NCBI RefSeq assembly: GCF_000519085.1
Contig: NZ_KI912577.1
Location: 3,218,035-3,282,034, forward strand
DNA length: 64,000 bases
From: Methylobacterium sp. 10
GTDB taxonomy: Bacteria > Pseudomonadota > Alphaproteobacteria > Rhizobiales > Beijerinckiaceae
Reading direction: 5' to 3'
Shown: piece after piece, positions 12,222-21,712 of the stretch
How the letters are laid out: every line of letters begins with the position of its first letter
Numbering within the stretch: position 1 is the stretch's first letter
The notes under the pieces: model-generated
Database searches by the model: none
What the model was told of the DNA's origin: nothing
The model's input: the letters and a program-made list of their open reading frames with translations, nothing else
Position numbers and translations under genes: made by a program

Positions 12222-12418
12222 CCGTCCGTCCTTCCCTGAAGGCATGCGATCCCTGGGGTCATGCCCGACGGGGCGGGACAGAGCACACTTGCTCCGAGCC
12301 ACGCAAGCTCGAGCCGCGCGAGCCACCCCCGCCGCGCGGGCATCGTGCGACCGACGGATCGTGCCCTGCGGGACAGCTTAATCCTTAGGCATGTCAGGCA
12401 TATGAACCCGGCCGATCA

Positions 12419-12446
12419 TTGACAGAACCGGTCAATTCTCTAGTAA
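12419..12446 (+). promoter_or_regulatory. Candidate argD promoter
   Basis: TTGACA at 12419-12424 and TAGTAA at 12441-12446 are separated by 16 bp, a good sigma-70-type match about 90 bp before the argD GTG. It lies in the 316-bp divergent gap (12222-12537) between the RidA gene and argD, in which I see no coding sequence. Inferred from motif alone. Confidence 0.45.
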
Positions 12447-12454
12447 TCGCAGCG

Positions 12455-12479
12455 GTGCCGCCCGGTTTCGAGGCGGCAC
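12455..12479 (+). terminator. Hairpin in the argD leader
   Basis: GTGCCGCC and GGCGGCAC form a perfect 8-bp stem around a 9-base loop, followed by TTTCATTT. It lies between the candidate promoter and the argD start, so it may act as a weak terminator or attenuator. The T-rich tail is interrupted, and no leader peptide with arginine codons was identified. Confidence 0.4.
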
Positions 12480-12537
12480 TTTCATTTGGTACCGTGGCTC
12501 GTCCACGTGTCCGCTTTGACGATGGGAAGTCGGGATC

Positions 12538-13731
12538 GTGACATCCGCCCTTCTGCCGACCTACGCCCGGGCTCCGATCGCCTTCGAGCGCGGAGAGGGC
12601 GCCTGGCTCGTGACGCGCGACGGCGAGCGATATCTCGATTTCGGCGCCGGCATCGCCGTCAACGCCCTGGGCCACGCCCACCCGCACCTGGTGGAGGCCC
12701 TGACCACCCAGGCGCAGAAGCTGTGGCACACCTCGAACCTGTTCGAGATCCCCGAGGGCGAGCGCCTCGGCCGGCGGCTCGTGGACGCGACCTTCGCGGA
12801 CGTGGCGTTCTTCGCCAATTCCGGGGCCGAGGCCAACGAGGCCGCCATCAAGATGGCGCGCAAGTACCACGCGGCGGGCGGCCACCCGGAGCGCTTCCGC
12901 ATCGTCACCTTCGAGGGTGCGTTCCACGGGCGGACGCTGGCCACCATCGCGGCGGGCGGACAGCAGAAGTATATCGACGGCTTCGGCCCGAAAGTCGACG
13001 GGTTCGATCAGGTGCCCTTCGGCGATCACGACGCGCTGGTGGCGGCGATCGGCCCGGAGACGGCGGCCCTGATGATCGAGCCGATCCAGGGGGAGGGCGG
13101 CATCCGCACGGTGCCCCCCGAGATGCTGCGCGACCTGCGGGCGCTCTGCGACGAGCACGGCCTGCTCCTCATCATGGACGAGGTCCAGACCGGCGTCGGC
13201 CGCACGGGCCGCCTGTTCGCCCATGAATGGGCGGGCGTCACCCCCGACATCATGAGCGCGGCCAAGGGCATCGGCGGCGGGTTCCCCCTCGGCGTCTGCC
13301 TCGCCACGGCGGAAGCCGCGCGCGGCATGACGGCGGGAAGCCATGGCACCACCTTCGGCGGCAACCCGCTGGCCATGGCGGTGGGCAACGCCGTCCTCGA
13401 CGTGGTGCTCGCGGACGGCTTCCTCGACCATGTCCTGCGGATGGGCCTGCTCCTCAAGCAGCGGCTCGGCGCCGTCATCGACCGGCATCCGGGCGTGATC
13501 TCGGAAATTCGCGGCACCGGCCTCATCCTCGGGCTCAAGCTCGGCGTGCCCAACACCGCCTTCACCGCAGCGGCGCGCGACGAGCGTCTGCTGGTGATTC
13601 CCGCCGGCGACAACGTGGTCCGACTCTTGCCGCCGTTGATCGTCTCCGAGGCGGACGTGGCCGAGGCGGTCGAGCGTCTCGACGCCACGGCCGGACGGCT
13701 CGGTGCGCAGATGCGCGGAGCCGCCGAGTAA
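12538..13731 (+). CDS. argD: Acetylornithine aminotransferase
   Basis: PLP-dependent transaminase of arginine synthesis (N-acetylglutamate semialdehyde to N-acetylornithine); may also serve lysine synthesis. 397 residues, normal length. Starts at GTG with a weak purine tract. Family blocks: [74 protein letters not shown], and the PLP lysine in [13 protein letters not shown] (K243). Followed after 56 bp by argF, with which it probably forms an operon; argE lies 5 kb away. Confidence 0.93.
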   Translation: MTSALLPTYARAPIAFERGEGAWLVTRDGERYLDFGAGIAVNALGHAHPHLVEALTTQAQKLWHTSNLFEIPEGERLGRRLVDATFADVAFFANSGAEANEAAIKMARKYHAAGGHPERFRIVTFEGAFHGRTLATIAAGGQQKYIDGFGPKVDGFDQVPFGDHDALVAAIGPETAALMIEPIQGEGGIRTVPPEMLRDLRALCDEHGLLLIMDEVQTGVGRTGRLFAHEWAGVTPDIMSAAKGIGGGFPLGVCLATAEAARGMTAGSHGTTFGGNPLAMAVGNAVLDVVLADGFLDHVLRMGLLLKQRLGAVIDRHPGVISEIRGTGLILGLKLGVPNTAFTAAARDERLLVIPAGDNVVRLLPPLIVSEADVAEAVERLDATAGRLGAQMRGAAE

Positions 13732-13787
13732 CGCATGGCCGTCCGGGTCCGTCCTCATTGCCGGACCGCGGCGCCCGCACTGCCGAT

Positions 13788-14756
13788 ATGCCCAACACGA
13801 AGAACGAGCCGATGATTCCCCAGACCAACGGGACCGCCACCGGGCCCCGCCACTTCCTCGACCTGAAGGACTTCTCCGGCGAGGATCTCCGCGCCGTCCT
13901 GACCTCCGCGGCCGCCATGAAGGGCCGCCGCCGCAAGGGCGAGATCGCCGCCGAGCGCCCGCTGACGGGCAAGATGCTGGCGATGGTGTTCGACCGGCCC
14001 TCCACCCGCACCCGCGTCTCCTTCGACGTCGCCATGCGCGAGCTCGGGGGCGAGACACTGATGCTGACGGGCAGCGAGATGCAGCTCGGCCGGGGCGAGA
14101 CCGTGGGCGACACCGCCCGCGTGCTGTCGCGCTACATCGACGCGATCATGATCCGCATCCTCGACCACGACACCATGCTGGAACTGGCCGACTATGCCGA
14201 CGTGCCGGTGATCAACGCTTTGACCAAGGTCTCGCATCCCTGCCAGATCATGGCCGACGTGCTGACCTTCGAGGAGCATCGCGGATCGATCCAGGGGCGC
14301 ACCATCGCCTGGTCGGGGGACGCCAACAACGTGCTGGCCTCCTGGGTGCACGCGGCGGCACGGTTCGACTTCACCCTGAACATCGCCGCCCCCCTGGAAT
14401 TGTCGGCCCCGCCGGCCCTCCTCGCCTGGGCCAGGGCTGAGGGCGCGCGCATCAACGTCACTACCGACGCCTTCGAGGCGGTGGACGGGGCGGATGCCGT
14501 CGTCACCGATTGCTGGGTCTCCATGGGCGACGAGGACGAGCATTACCGGCACAACCTGCTCTCGCCCTATCAGGTCAACGCCAAGCTGATGGCGGCGGCC
14601 AAGGCCGACGCGATCTTCATGCATTGCCTTCCCGCCCATCGCGGCGAGGAGGTGACCGCCGAGATCATGGACGGCCCGCGCTCGGTGGTGTTCGACGAGG
14701 CCGAGAACCGGCTCCACGCGCAGAAGGGCATCCTGGCGTGGTGCCTGGGGGCATGA
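13788..14756 (+). CDS. argF: Ornithine carbamoyltransferase
   Basis: Cytosolic enzyme joining ornithine and carbamoyl phosphate to citrulline in arginine synthesis. 322 residues; the ATG at 13812 is an alternative start. Carbamoyl-phosphate motif PSTRTR at 71-76, [12 protein letters not shown], the ornithine-binding [12 protein letters not shown] and DCWVSMGDE, and the [10 protein letters not shown] loop at 279-286 identify OTCase rather than aspartate carbamoyltransferase. Second gene of the argDF unit. Confidence 0.95.
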   Translation: MPNTKNEPMIPQTNGTATGPRHFLDLKDFSGEDLRAVLTSAAAMKGRRRKGEIAAERPLTGKMLAMVFDRPSTRTRVSFDVAMRELGGETLMLTGSEMQLGRGETVGDTARVLSRYIDAIMIRILDHDTMLELADYADVPVINALTKVSHPCQIMADVLTFEEHRGSIQGRTIAWSGDANNVLASWVHAAARFDFTLNIAAPLELSAPPALLAWARAEGARINVTTDAFEAVDGADAVVTDCWVSMGDEDEHYRHNLLSPYQVNAKLMAAAKADAIFMHCLPAHRGEEVTAEIMDGPRSVVFDEAENRLHAQKGILAWCLGA

Positions 14757-15206
14757 GGCCCAGATCGGACGCACTCGCCTTTACGCGCTGACGTCGATCC
14801 CGTCGCGGTCAGGGAAGGCGGAACAGGAGAAGGGCCAGGACGAAAAACGGGCATGGACGAGAAGCGGGCATGAACGACGTTCTCGACGCGCTCGACCGGG
14901 GACTTGCCGCATTCGCGGGTGGCGGATGTCGAGTTCGACCGAGGGTGAAGGCCATGCGAAATGGCCGCCTCGTGTCTATATCGGGTTCTGGATGCGCGAT
15001 CGGCGGTTGAACGTCCGGCTCGTGGATGCCGAGGATCGCGATCCCCGTAGCGTTGCTCGCCCCCCCGCGCGACCTCACCCCGAGGTGCCGCGAAGCGGCC
15101 TCGAAGGAGCCCCCCAGTACCCATTGCGCGGACTGGCTGGCTCCCTCGAGGCCTTCTTCGCTCCGGCACCTCAGGATGAGGTCGAGAAGAGAAATATGGA
15201 GAGGCC
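14757..15206. other. Gene-free interval between argF and hslO
   Basis: 450 bp. Apart from the palindromic repeat at 15071-15183 I find no convincing gene: the open frames on both strands are short, Arg/Pro-rich and lack ribosome sites. The hslO promoter probably lies in the first 300 bp or inside the repeat. Confidence 0.5.
15071..15183. repeat. Intergenic palindromic repeat, copy 1
   Basis: Outer arms GACCTCA and TGAGGTC enclose CGAGGTGCCGCGAAGCGGCC, GCCTCGAAGGA and, on the other side, CTCGAGGCCTTC and GGCACCTCAGGATGAGG. The same architecture recurs at 25792-25907 and 62698-62811. The first half here is diverged (CACCCC instead of CATCCT). It ends about 20 bp before the hslO start. Confidence 0.85.
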
Positions 15207-16205
15207 ATGACCTCCGGACACGAGATTTCCCCCACGATCATCGAGGGCGCCGATGACGTCGCCCTGCCGTTCTCGGTGGAAGCGCTGGATGTGCGCGGCC
15301 GCGTGGTCCGGCTCGGCCCCAGCGTCGACACCATCCTGCGCCGCCACGGCTATCCCGACCCGGTGGCGCGTCTGCTGGGTGAGGCGGCGGCGCTCACCGT
15401 ACTGCTCGGCTCGTCCCTGAAGTTCGAGGGTCGGTTCCAGCTCCAGACCAAGACCGATGGCCCGGTGGAGATGATCGTGGTGGATTTCGAGGCGCCGGAC
15501 CGCCTGCGTGCCACGGCACGATTCGACGCCGCGCGGATCGAAGCTCTGGGGAGCGCCCCTCTCGAGGATGCCGACCTGATCGGGCAGGGCCATCTCGCCA
15601 TGACCATCGACCAGGGCAACGATTTCAGCCGCTACCAGGGCGTCGTAGCCCTGGAGGGCCAGAGTCTGGAAGAGGCGGCCCACCAGTATTTCCGCCAGTC
15701 CGAGCAGATCCCCACCCAGGTCCGCCTCGCGGTGGCCGAACAGTTCGCGGGCGGCGACAAGACCTACCGTGCCGGCGGGCTGCTGATCCAGTTCCTGCCG
15801 CAATCCATCGACCGCGCCCGCCTCGCCGACCTCCCCCCCGGCGACATCCCCGAGGGCCATGCCCATTTCGATGCGGGTGCGACGCCGGAGGACGATGCCT
15901 GGGTCGAGGCACGCAGCCTCGTCAACACGGTGGAGGACCACGAACTGGTCGATCCGGAGGTCTCCTCCGAGCGCCTGCTCTACCGGCTCTTCCACGAGCG
16001 CGGTGTGCGGGTGTTCGAGACGCAGGCCATCCACGAGCGCTGCCGCTGCTCGCCCGAGCGCGTCATGGGGATGATCCGCTCGTTCTCGCCGCAGGAACGC
16101 CGGGACATGATCGCGGAGGACGGCCGCATCGGCATCACCTGCGAGTTCTGCTCGCGCCGCTACGACATCGACCCGGCCGAGGCCGAGATCGATCCGGCGC
16201 AGTAG
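15207..16205 (+). CDS. hslO: Redox-regulated chaperone Hsp33
   Basis: Holdase chaperone activated when oxidation releases its zinc. 332 residues with a GGAGAGG ribosome site. The N-terminal substrate-binding domain contains FQLQTKTDGPVEMIVVDF and GQGHLAMTIDQG; the C-terminal zinc switch is CRC (C279, C281) and CEFC (C312, C315), the CxC...CxxC arrangement of the family. Length is slightly above E. coli Hsp33 (about 292), with an acidic C-terminal tail. Converges on the dCTP deaminase gene. Confidence 0.95.
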   Translation: MTSGHEISPTIIEGADDVALPFSVEALDVRGRVVRLGPSVDTILRRHGYPDPVARLLGEAAALTVLLGSSLKFEGRFQLQTKTDGPVEMIVVDFEAPDRLRATARFDAARIEALGSAPLEDADLIGQGHLAMTIDQGNDFSRYQGVVALEGQSLEEAAHQYFRQSEQIPTQVRLAVAEQFAGGDKTYRAGGLLIQFLPQSIDRARLADLPPGDIPEGHAHFDAGATPEDDAWVEARSLVNTVEDHELVDPEVSSERLLYRLFHERGVRVFETQAIHERCRCSPERVMGMIRSFSPQERRDMIAEDGRIGITCEFCSRRYDIDPAEAEIDPAQ

Positions 16206-16218
16206 GGCGCCTTCGACC

Positions 16219-17349
16219 TCAGGCGAAGTGCTTGGACAGTTTCAGTCCCTGCGCCTGGTAGTTCGACCCGGCATCGGCGCCGTAGAGGGCGGCGGGGCGC
16301 TCGGCCATGCGCTCGTAGACGAGGCGGCCGACGATCTGGCCGTCCTCCAGCAGGAACGGGACGTCGCGCGAGCGGACTTCCAGCACCGCCCGCGCGCCGG
16401 CTCCCCCTGCCCCGGCAAAGCCGAAGCCGGGATCGAAGAAGCCGGCGTAATGCACGCGGAATTCGCCCACCAGCGGATCGAACGGCACCATCTCGGCGGC
16501 GAAATCCGGCGGCACCTGCACCGCTTCCTTGGAAGCGAGGATGTAGAACTGGCCGGGATCGAGGATCAGCGCGCCCGAGCCGTCCGCGGGCAGCGGCTCC
16601 CAGAAATCCGCGGTCCGGTGCCGGCCCGGCGCGTCGACATCGACGAGGCCGGTATGGCGCTTGGCGCGGTAACCGATGAGCCCTTCGAAGCCGGCGAGAT
16701 CCACCGAGACGGCGATGCCGCCCTGGAAGGACGGGGCGGCGGAGGCGACGAGCGGCGAGGCCGCATGCAGGGCGGCGAGTTCGGCGTCGGTGAGGCGCGG
16801 CTCGCCCCGGCGGAAGCGGATCTGCGACAGGCGCGACCCGGTGCGGACGCGGACCGGGAAGGTGCGCGGCGAGATCTCGGCATAGAGCCGACCATGGTAG
16901 CCCGCCTCCACCTGGTCGAAGGCCTGACCCCGGTCGGTGATGACGCGGGTGAACACGTCGATGCGGCCGGTGGAGCTTTTGGGGTTCGCGCTGGCCGCGA
17001 CATCCGCCGGAAGGGCCAGGGTTTCCTGTACTTCGGCGATGTAGACGCAGCCGGTCTCCAGCACTGCGCCGGCGGTCAGGTCGATCTCATGGAGGGCGAA
17101 GGCCGCGATACAGGCGGAGACCGGCCGTGCACCGGGCAGGAAGCTGGTGCGCACCCGGAAGGCGCGCGAGCCGAGGCGCAGGTCGAGGCTCGCCGGCTGG
17201 ACCTGATCGGCCGCGAAGGGGCTTTCGGGGAGGATGGCACCGGCCGCATGCAGGGCCTGGATCCCTTGTGCCGCCAGAATGCCCCCGGACCTGTGGCGGA
17301 GGGAAGGGGGCGGGCTCGTCGGCGCCGTGTCCTGCTTGGTATCCGGCAT
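16219..17349 (-). CDS. Long-form 2'-deoxycytidine 5'-triphosphate deaminase
   Basis: 376-residue protein of the dCTP deaminase/dUTPase superfamily, about twice the length of E. coli Dcd (193), apparently two tandem double-stranded beta-helix domains, a form common in alphaproteobacteria. The N-terminal half has DQVQPASLDLRLGSRAFRVR, ANPKSSTGRIDVF and the later YAEISPRTFPVRVRTGSRLSQIRF; the C-terminal half has FYILASKEAVQVPPDFAAEM, HYAGFFDPGFGF and GQIVGRLVYERM. Expected to make dUTP for dTMP synthesis. Start at ATG 17349; an upstream in-frame start at 17373 lacks support. Confidence 0.85.
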   Translation of the reverse strand: MPDTKQDTAPTSPPPSLRHRSGGILAAQGIQALHAAGAILPESPFAADQVQPASLDLRLGSRAFRVRTSFLPGARPVSACIAAFALHEIDLTAGAVLETGCVYIAEVQETLALPADVAASANPKSSTGRIDVFTRVITDRGQAFDQVEAGYHGRLYAEISPRTFPVRVRTGSRLSQIRFRRGEPRLTDAELAALHAASPLVASAAPSFQGGIAVSVDLAGFEGLIGYRAKRHTGLVDVDAPGRHRTADFWEPLPADGSGALILDPGQFYILASKEAVQVPPDFAAEMVPFDPLVGEFRVHYAGFFDPGFGFAGAGGAGARAVLEVRSRDVPFLLEDGQIVGRLVYERMAERPAALYGADAGSNYQAQGLKLSKHFA

Positions 17350-17450
17350 GGTCTCGCGTCGCCCGCTCTGCACTGGGCCGCCTTCCCCGGCTGGGGATCG
17401 GAATGCCGCATGGTTCGACGCACCATCCTACCGGATCGCTGAAGGCGCGG

Positions 17451-17867
17451 TTAACCCTCCTCGTCTCTGGCGATCCGCAGCACGATCCAGGCGACGACGA
17501 GGCGGGCGATGGCCCCCATGGCGATCAGGCCCGCCAGCGCGCTCGCCACGGGGGGAAACCAGGCGGGCCGAAGCAGGAGCGCCACGGCGAAGAGCACGGC
17601 GCCGAGTCCCGCCGCCGGGCCGAAGGCCAGGACCACGGAGGGCAGCCCGGCGATCCGGGGCGCCGGGCCGCGCCGGGCCAGCCATGCGCCCGCCAGGAGC
17701 GCGAGGCCGTCGAGCACCAGCGCTCCCCCCAGGGCGAGCGCTGCCCAGCCGTTCCGCTCCGGCGCGTTCCAGGCGAAGGCGGCAGCCAGGACAGCGATGG
17801 CGAGGCTGGCGAGGACGGCCCGGCTCGGAAACGGAGCGGGCAGGGGCGAGACGGTCTCCTCGACCAC
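17451..17867 (-). CDS. Small integral membrane protein
   Basis: 138 residues from a GTG preceded by GGAAGGTGG. Four hydrophobic helices are visible (VLASLAIAVLAAAFAW, ALALGGALVLDGLALLAGAW, SVVLAFGPAAGLGAVLFAVALLL, ALAGLIAMGAIARLVVAWIVL) separated by short charged loops. No known domain. The true frame lies at the end of a longer open frame that overlaps apaG; the ribosome site and hydrophobic pattern set the start. Divergent from apaG. Function unknown. Confidence 0.7.
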   Translation of the reverse strand: MVEETVSPLPAPFPSRAVLASLAIAVLAAAFAWNAPERNGWAALALGGALVLDGLALLAGAWLARRGPAPRIAGLPSVVLAFGPAAGLGAVLFAVALLLRPAWFPPVASALAGLIAMGAIARLVVAWIVLRIARDEEG

Positions 17868-17999
17868 GGGGCACCACCTTCCGATTGGGGCGGGCGGCCC
17901 CGCATTCAGCACGATTGACGCGATTTCGCCCGGGACGTACCACGGCGAAAAGGCTATGTCGCTTATCGGTGGGCGACGGCACGGGAGGCTTTGAAGGCG

Positions 18000-18392
18000 A
18001 TGTACAAGGCCCAGACGCGCGGCATCAGCGTGACCGTCCAGCCCCGATTCGTCGAGGAGGAGTCCTCGCCCGACGAGAGCCGCTACTTCTTCGCCTACAC
18101 CGTCGAGATCGTGAACAACGGTTCCGAGCAGGTGCAGCTGCGTTCGCGCCACTGGCGCATCGTCGATGGCCGCGGCGAGACCCAGGAAGTCCGCGGCGCC
18201 GGCGTCGTCGGCAAACAGCCGGTGCTCGGCCCCGGCGAGTCGTTCAGCTACACCAGCGGCTGCCCGCTCACCACGCCCGACGGGCTGATGGCCGGCAGCT
18301 ACACCATGTCGACCACCGCCGGCGAGAGCTTCGAGGCCGAGATCCCCGCCTTCTCCCTCGATTCGCCGCACGTCCGCCGCAGCGTCCACTAA
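18000..18392 (+). CDS. apaG: ApaG domain protein
   Basis: 130-residue ApaG protein, a fibronectin-III-like beta sandwich linked in enterobacteria to Co/Mg resistance and diadenosine tetraphosphate metabolism; biochemical role unclear. The conserved [24 protein letters not shown]-like core is present at residues about 31-54, followed by [22 protein letters not shown] at 18000 follows GAAGG. Its TAA stop is the first trinucleotide of a repeat element (18390-18494). Confidence 0.92.
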   Translation: MYKAQTRGISVTVQPRFVEEESSPDESRYFFAYTVEIVNNGSEQVQLRSRHWRIVDGRGETQEVRGAGVVGKQPVLGPGESFSYTSGCPLTTPDGLMAGSYTMSTTAGESFEAEIPAFSLDSPHVRRSVH

Positions 18393-18494
18393 GCAGGTTC
18401 GCGTTGGCAGGCCAACGCTTCACCCTGCTTGGGTTTTTGCTCTGACGCAGGTTTCTGCCGCAAAACCGGGGGCCACTTTTGCGAAACCTGCTTA
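18390..18494. repeat. 105-bp element with inverted ends between apaG and argE
   Basis: Ends are perfect 10-bp inverted repeats, TAAGCAGGTT at 18390-18399 and AACCTGCTTA at 18485-18494. Inside, GCGTTGGC-AG-GCCAACGC makes a tight hairpin that could terminate apaG transcripts. The left end provides the apaG stop codon, and the element ends 5 bp before the argE ATG. It resembles miniature intergenic repeats of Rhizobiales; no second copy is in the window. Confidence 0.7.
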
Positions 18495-18499
18495 GGCCG

Positions 18500-19672
18500 A
18501 TGTCCCGTGCCGGAGAACGGCTGAGCACGCTCGACCTGCTGGCGCGCCTCGTCGCCTTCGATACGGAGAGCTCGCGCTCCAACCTCGCGCTGATCGACAG
18601 CGTCTGTGCCTATCTCGATGGCTGGGGCGTGAGCCATGTGCGCATCCCCAACGCCGAGGGCGACAAGGCGGCGATCTTCGCCACGATCGGCCCGATGGTG
18701 GATGGCGGCGTCGTCCTCTCCGGTCATACCGACGTGGTGCCGGTCGCGGGACAGGCCTGGACCAGCGACCCCTTTACCCTGCGGATCGCGGACGGGCGCG
18801 CCTATGGACGCGGCTCCGTCGACATGAAGGGCTTCTGCGCCCTGGCACTCTCCGCCGTGCCGGACATGCTCGCCGCCGACCTGAAGCGCCCGATCCACAT
18901 CCTGCTCTCCTATGACGAGGAGACCACCTGCCTCGGCGTCACCGACACCATCGCCCGGTTCGGCGAGGACCTTCCCCGGCCGGGCGCGGTGATCGTGGGC
19001 GAACCCACCGATCTCGAGGTGGCGGACGCGCATAAGAGCATCGTCACTTACCTCACCACCGTGCACGGTCACGAGGCGCATTCGGCCAAGCCCATGCTCG
19101 GCGCCAACGCGGTCATGGCGGCGGCCGAGCTCGTCTCCGAATTGAATCGCATCGCCGATGCGATGATCGAGCGCGGCGATGCCTCCGGGCGGTTCGATCC
19201 ACCCGCCACCACGGTGCATGTGGGCACGATCTCCGGCGGCACGGCGCGCAACATCCTGCCCAAGATCTGCACCTTCCACTGGGAGTTCCGCGGCCTGCCC
19301 GACCTCGACATGGGCGAGATCCCGGCCCTGTTCGCGGCCAAGGTCGAGACGGTGCTGACGGGGCGGCTCAACCGCTACGGCGATTACGGGCGGATCGAGA
19401 CCATCGAGGAGGTGGCGGTGCCGGGCCTTGCCCCCGAGCCGGGTTCCGAGGCCGAGCGCCTGACTCTGCGGGTGGCGGAGCGCAACCACACCATCTCCGT
19501 GCCCTACGCCACCGAGGCAGGACGCTTCCAGGCGGCGGGCATCCCCACCGTGGTCTGCGGACCGGGCTCCATCGACCAGGCCCACCAGCCCGACGAGTAC
19601 ATCACCCTCGCCGCCCTCGAGGCCGGCGAGGCGTTCATGCGCCGTCTCATCACGGAATGCGTGACCCCATGA
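18500..19672 (+). CDS. argE: Acetylornithine deacetylase
   Basis: Zinc-dependent M20A hydrolase converting N-acetylornithine to ornithine, the substrate of ArgF. 390 residues from ATG 18500 (an in-frame TTG at 18479 lies inside the repeat). Metal-site motifs: [34 protein letters not shown] and the GEPTDLEV loop; the late [16 protein letters not shown] carries the last His ligand. Having ArgE means a linear rather than ArgJ-only acetyl cycle. Followed 10 bp later by speG. Confidence 0.92.
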   Translation: MSRAGERLSTLDLLARLVAFDTESSRSNLALIDSVCAYLDGWGVSHVRIPNAEGDKAAIFATIGPMVDGGVVLSGHTDVVPVAGQAWTSDPFTLRIADGRAYGRGSVDMKGFCALALSAVPDMLAADLKRPIHILLSYDEETTCLGVTDTIARFGEDLPRPGAVIVGEPTDLEVADAHKSIVTYLTTVHGHEAHSAKPMLGANAVMAAAELVSELNRIADAMIERGDASGRFDPPATTVHVGTISGGTARNILPKICTFHWEFRGLPDLDMGEIPALFAAKVETVLTGRLNRYGDYGRIETIEEVAVPGLAPEPGSEAERLTLRVAERNHTISVPYATEAGRFQAAGIPTVVCGPGSIDQAHQPDEYITLAALEAGEAFMRRLITECVTP

Positions 19673-19682
19673 GCCTCACCCC

Positions 19683-20267
19683 ATGAGCAAGTTCGCTCCC
19701 CGCACCATCGCCGCCGACGGCCCGGTGAAGCTCCGCCCCCTGGAGCGCGAAGACCTGATGTTCGTGCATCAGCTCAACAACAACGACAGCATCATGCGCT
19801 ACTGGTTCGAGGAGGCCTACGAGTCCTTCGCCGAACTGGCGCAGCTCTACGAGCGCAACATCCACAACCAGACCGAGCGGCGCTTCATCATCGCCAATTC
19901 GGAGGGCGCGCCGGCCGGCCTCGTCGAGCTGGTGGAGATCAACCACCTGCACCGGCGCTGCGAGTTCCAGATCGCGATCCATCCGGCTTTCCAGGGCCAG
20001 GGCTACGCCCCGCGCGCCACCCGCATCGCCATGGATTACGCCTTCAGTGTCCTCAACATCCACAAGCTCTACCTGCACGTGGACAAGGACAATGCCCGCG
20101 CCGTCCGCATCTACGAGCGTTGCGGCTTCGTCCCCGAGGGCATCCTGAAGGACGAGTTCTTCGTCAACGGGAAGTACCGCGACGCGGTGCGCATGTGCCT
20201 GTTCCAGCCGGAATACCTGGCGCGGCGCGGCAGCGGCGATATTTCGGAGCCGGTACTGAAGTCGTAG
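19683..20267 (+). CDS. speG: Spermidine N1-acetyltransferase
   Basis: GNAT enzyme transferring acetyl from acetyl-CoA to spermidine/spermine, detoxifying excess polyamine. 194 residues; [38 protein letters not shown] and the acetyl-CoA P-loop [18 protein letters not shown] closely follow the SpeG family, including FEEAYESF around the polyamine site. Starts 10 bp after argE, so likely co-transcribed; ornithine is a precursor of polyamines, which fits the pairing. Confidence 0.9.
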   Translation: MSKFAPRTIAADGPVKLRPLEREDLMFVHQLNNNDSIMRYWFEEAYESFAELAQLYERNIHNQTERRFIIANSEGAPAGLVELVEINHLHRRCEFQIAIHPAFQGQGYAPRATRIAMDYAFSVLNIHKLYLHVDKDNARAVRIYERCGFVPEGILKDEFFVNGKYRDAVRMCLFQPEYLARRGSGDISEPVLKS

Positions 20268-20327
20268 CCGTCGATCCCGAAAGGTCTCTGATCGGCCTCG
20301 TGCGATCGCCCCGGCAGCGATCTGCCC

Positions 20328-20650
20328 TCAGGCAATGGCGAAGAACACAGCCAGCGCCAGCGTTACCGCCAGCATCGTCTCGGCATCGAGATGCCCGATC
20401 CGTGCGCCGATCTTCTCACGCTTCACCGACATGGCCTTGTCCACCATGACCTGTGAGCGCTTTTTCAAGCGATTGGCCTCAGTCGGCTCGATGGTCGTGC
20501 GGATCAGGGGCACCTCGGCCAGCGTGCCGGATATCAGCAGCACCGTGACCGTACCGGTCTCGACGAACGCGTCCGATTGGATGATGAGCGCTGGACGCGG
20601 TTTGCCGGACTCGCCGGCATGGCGATGGTGACGACATCGCCCCGCTTCAT
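20328..20650 (-). pseudogene. MazF/PemK-like toxin, frameshifted
   Basis: Reads MKRGDVVTIAMP from ATG 20650, then must move to another frame to continue GESGKPRPALIIQSDAFVET and on to KSQVMVDK-like and GARIGHLDAETMLAVTLALA. The shift is one missing base near 20615-20620 (CCGGCGAG where CCGGGCGAG would keep frame). The span of 323 bases is one short of a codon multiple, consistent with a single deletion from a toxin of about 107 residues (an endoribonuclease in the family). The ATG overlaps the antitoxin TGA. Either a dead toxin or a sequencing error. Confidence 0.8.
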
Positions 20651-20872
20651 GCCTCACGCTCAGGGAGCATATCGAGGAGCGCTGCCTCCATGAAGGCATC
20701 CAGTTCCCGATCGGCCGCGTCTGTCGCCGCCACGACCCGAGCCTGTCGCCCGCATTCTTCGGCAAAGCCCGCCCTTCGGGCGGTCGGGCACCCAAATCAA
20801 GATGGGCCGCAGGCCGGCCGCCCGGAGCGCATCACGACGCTTGCTGACGCGCTGACCGACAGATGCCGACAT
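20647..20872 (-). pseudogene. MazE-like antitoxin, frameshifted
   Basis: Begins MSASVGQRVSKRRDALRAAG with LRPILIWVPD, the N-terminal DNA-binding pattern of the ribbon-helix-helix antitoxin that pairs with this MazF class, then needs a shift near 20765-20775 (a GGGCGGG run) to continue GFAEECGRQARVVAATDAAD and ELDAFMEAALLDMLPEREA. The span is 226 bases, one more than a codon multiple, so a one-base insertion explains it. Translated as it stands, the product ends at 20660 and loses the toxin-binding tail. Confidence 0.78.
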
Positions 20873-20891
20873 GACGAGACCGTTCCCGAGG

Positions 20892-20930
20892 CGTTACATG
20901 TAACGTAGGCTCCGCCTGCGACGATGCCAA
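20892..20930 (-). promoter_or_regulatory. Promoter and operator of the mazEF pair
   Basis: Perfect 14-bp palindrome CGTTACATGTAACG at 20892-20905, about 20 bp before the antitoxin ATG. Reading the minus strand, TTGGCA (20930-20925) and TACGTT (20907-20902) are 17 bp apart, so the -10 overlaps the palindrome, as expected for antitoxin autorepression. Confidence 0.6.
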
Positions 20931-20966
20931 GGCACCAGGACATTCACCGACCGCCGGTCCTCGGTC

Positions 20967-21698
20967 TCAGCCGAGATCCGCCGCCGCGCGGTCGAGGAGC
21001 CATGTCAGGGTGCCGACACTTGAGATGTGACGCGCGGGCAGGTCCTCGCCGCCGGCGATGCGAGTGAGGGGCTCGCGCTTGCCCGCCCCCGTCACGAGCA
21101 CGAGGAGATGGCGCGAGGAGGCGAGCGCCGGGAAGGTCAGGGTGATCCGTGGGACGAACGGCGTGAGCCCGGCCTCCGGCACGGCGACGACCCAGGCCTC
21201 GCGCTCGTTCACGGCGGGCTTGCCCGGAAACAGGGAGGCGGTGTGGCCGTCCTCGCCGAGGCCGAGGAGGACGAGGTCGAAGAACGGGCGGGCCGGGTCG
21301 AGGCTATCGGCGCCGTAGAAGTCGCGCAGGGTCTCGGAATAGGCGGAGGCTGCCGCGTCCAGCGTCCCGTCGGTGGGAATGCCATGGAGATGGCCTTCCG
21401 GGATCGGCGCGTCGCCGAACGCCGTCCGGGCCATGTGCACGTTGCTCGCCTCATCCGTCCAGGGCACGAACCGGTCATCGCCAAAGAACCAGTGCAGGCG
21501 CTCCCAGGGGAGGGCGCCGACATGATCCGGCCCGGCGAGCAGCGCGTAGAGCCGCTTCGGGGTGGAGCCGCCCGAGAGGCAGATGGCGATGCGCTCCTGC
21601 TTGCTCTCGGCGCAGAGCGCGACCAGCCGGTCGGCCGCGGCGCGGGCGACACTGTCCGCGTCCGGGAAGATTTCGGCGTTGTTGGGCAGTGGGATCAT
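20967..21698 (-). CDS. pgl: 6-phosphogluconolactonase
   Basis: Hydrolyses 6-phosphogluconolactone to 6-phosphogluconate in the oxidative pentose phosphate or Entner-Doudoroff route. 243 residues. CLSGGSTPKRLYALLAG, WFFGDDRFVPWTDEASNVHMA and LLGLGEDGHTASLFPG are the three signature blocks. Lies 14 bp downstream of gnd on the same strand, last gene of the carbon-metabolism block. No zwf is present in the window. Confidence 0.94.
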   Translation of the reverse strand: MIPLPNNAEIFPDADSVARAAADRLVALCAESKQERIAICLSGGSTPKRLYALLAGPDHVGALPWERLHWFFGDDRFVPWTDEASNVHMARTAFGDAPIPEGHLHGIPTDGTLDAAASAYSETLRDFYGADSLDPARPFFDLVLLGLGEDGHTASLFPGKPAVNEREAWVVAVPEAGLTPFVPRITLTFPALASSRHLLVLVTGAGKREPLTRIAGGEDLPARHISSVGTLTWLLDRAAADLG

Positions 21699-21712
21699 GC
21701 TGCGGCTCCCGG

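Noticed and set aside
15071-15183. CRISPR array
   Set aside because: The repeats are single, dispersed, inverted structures, not regularly spaced direct repeats; no cas genes.
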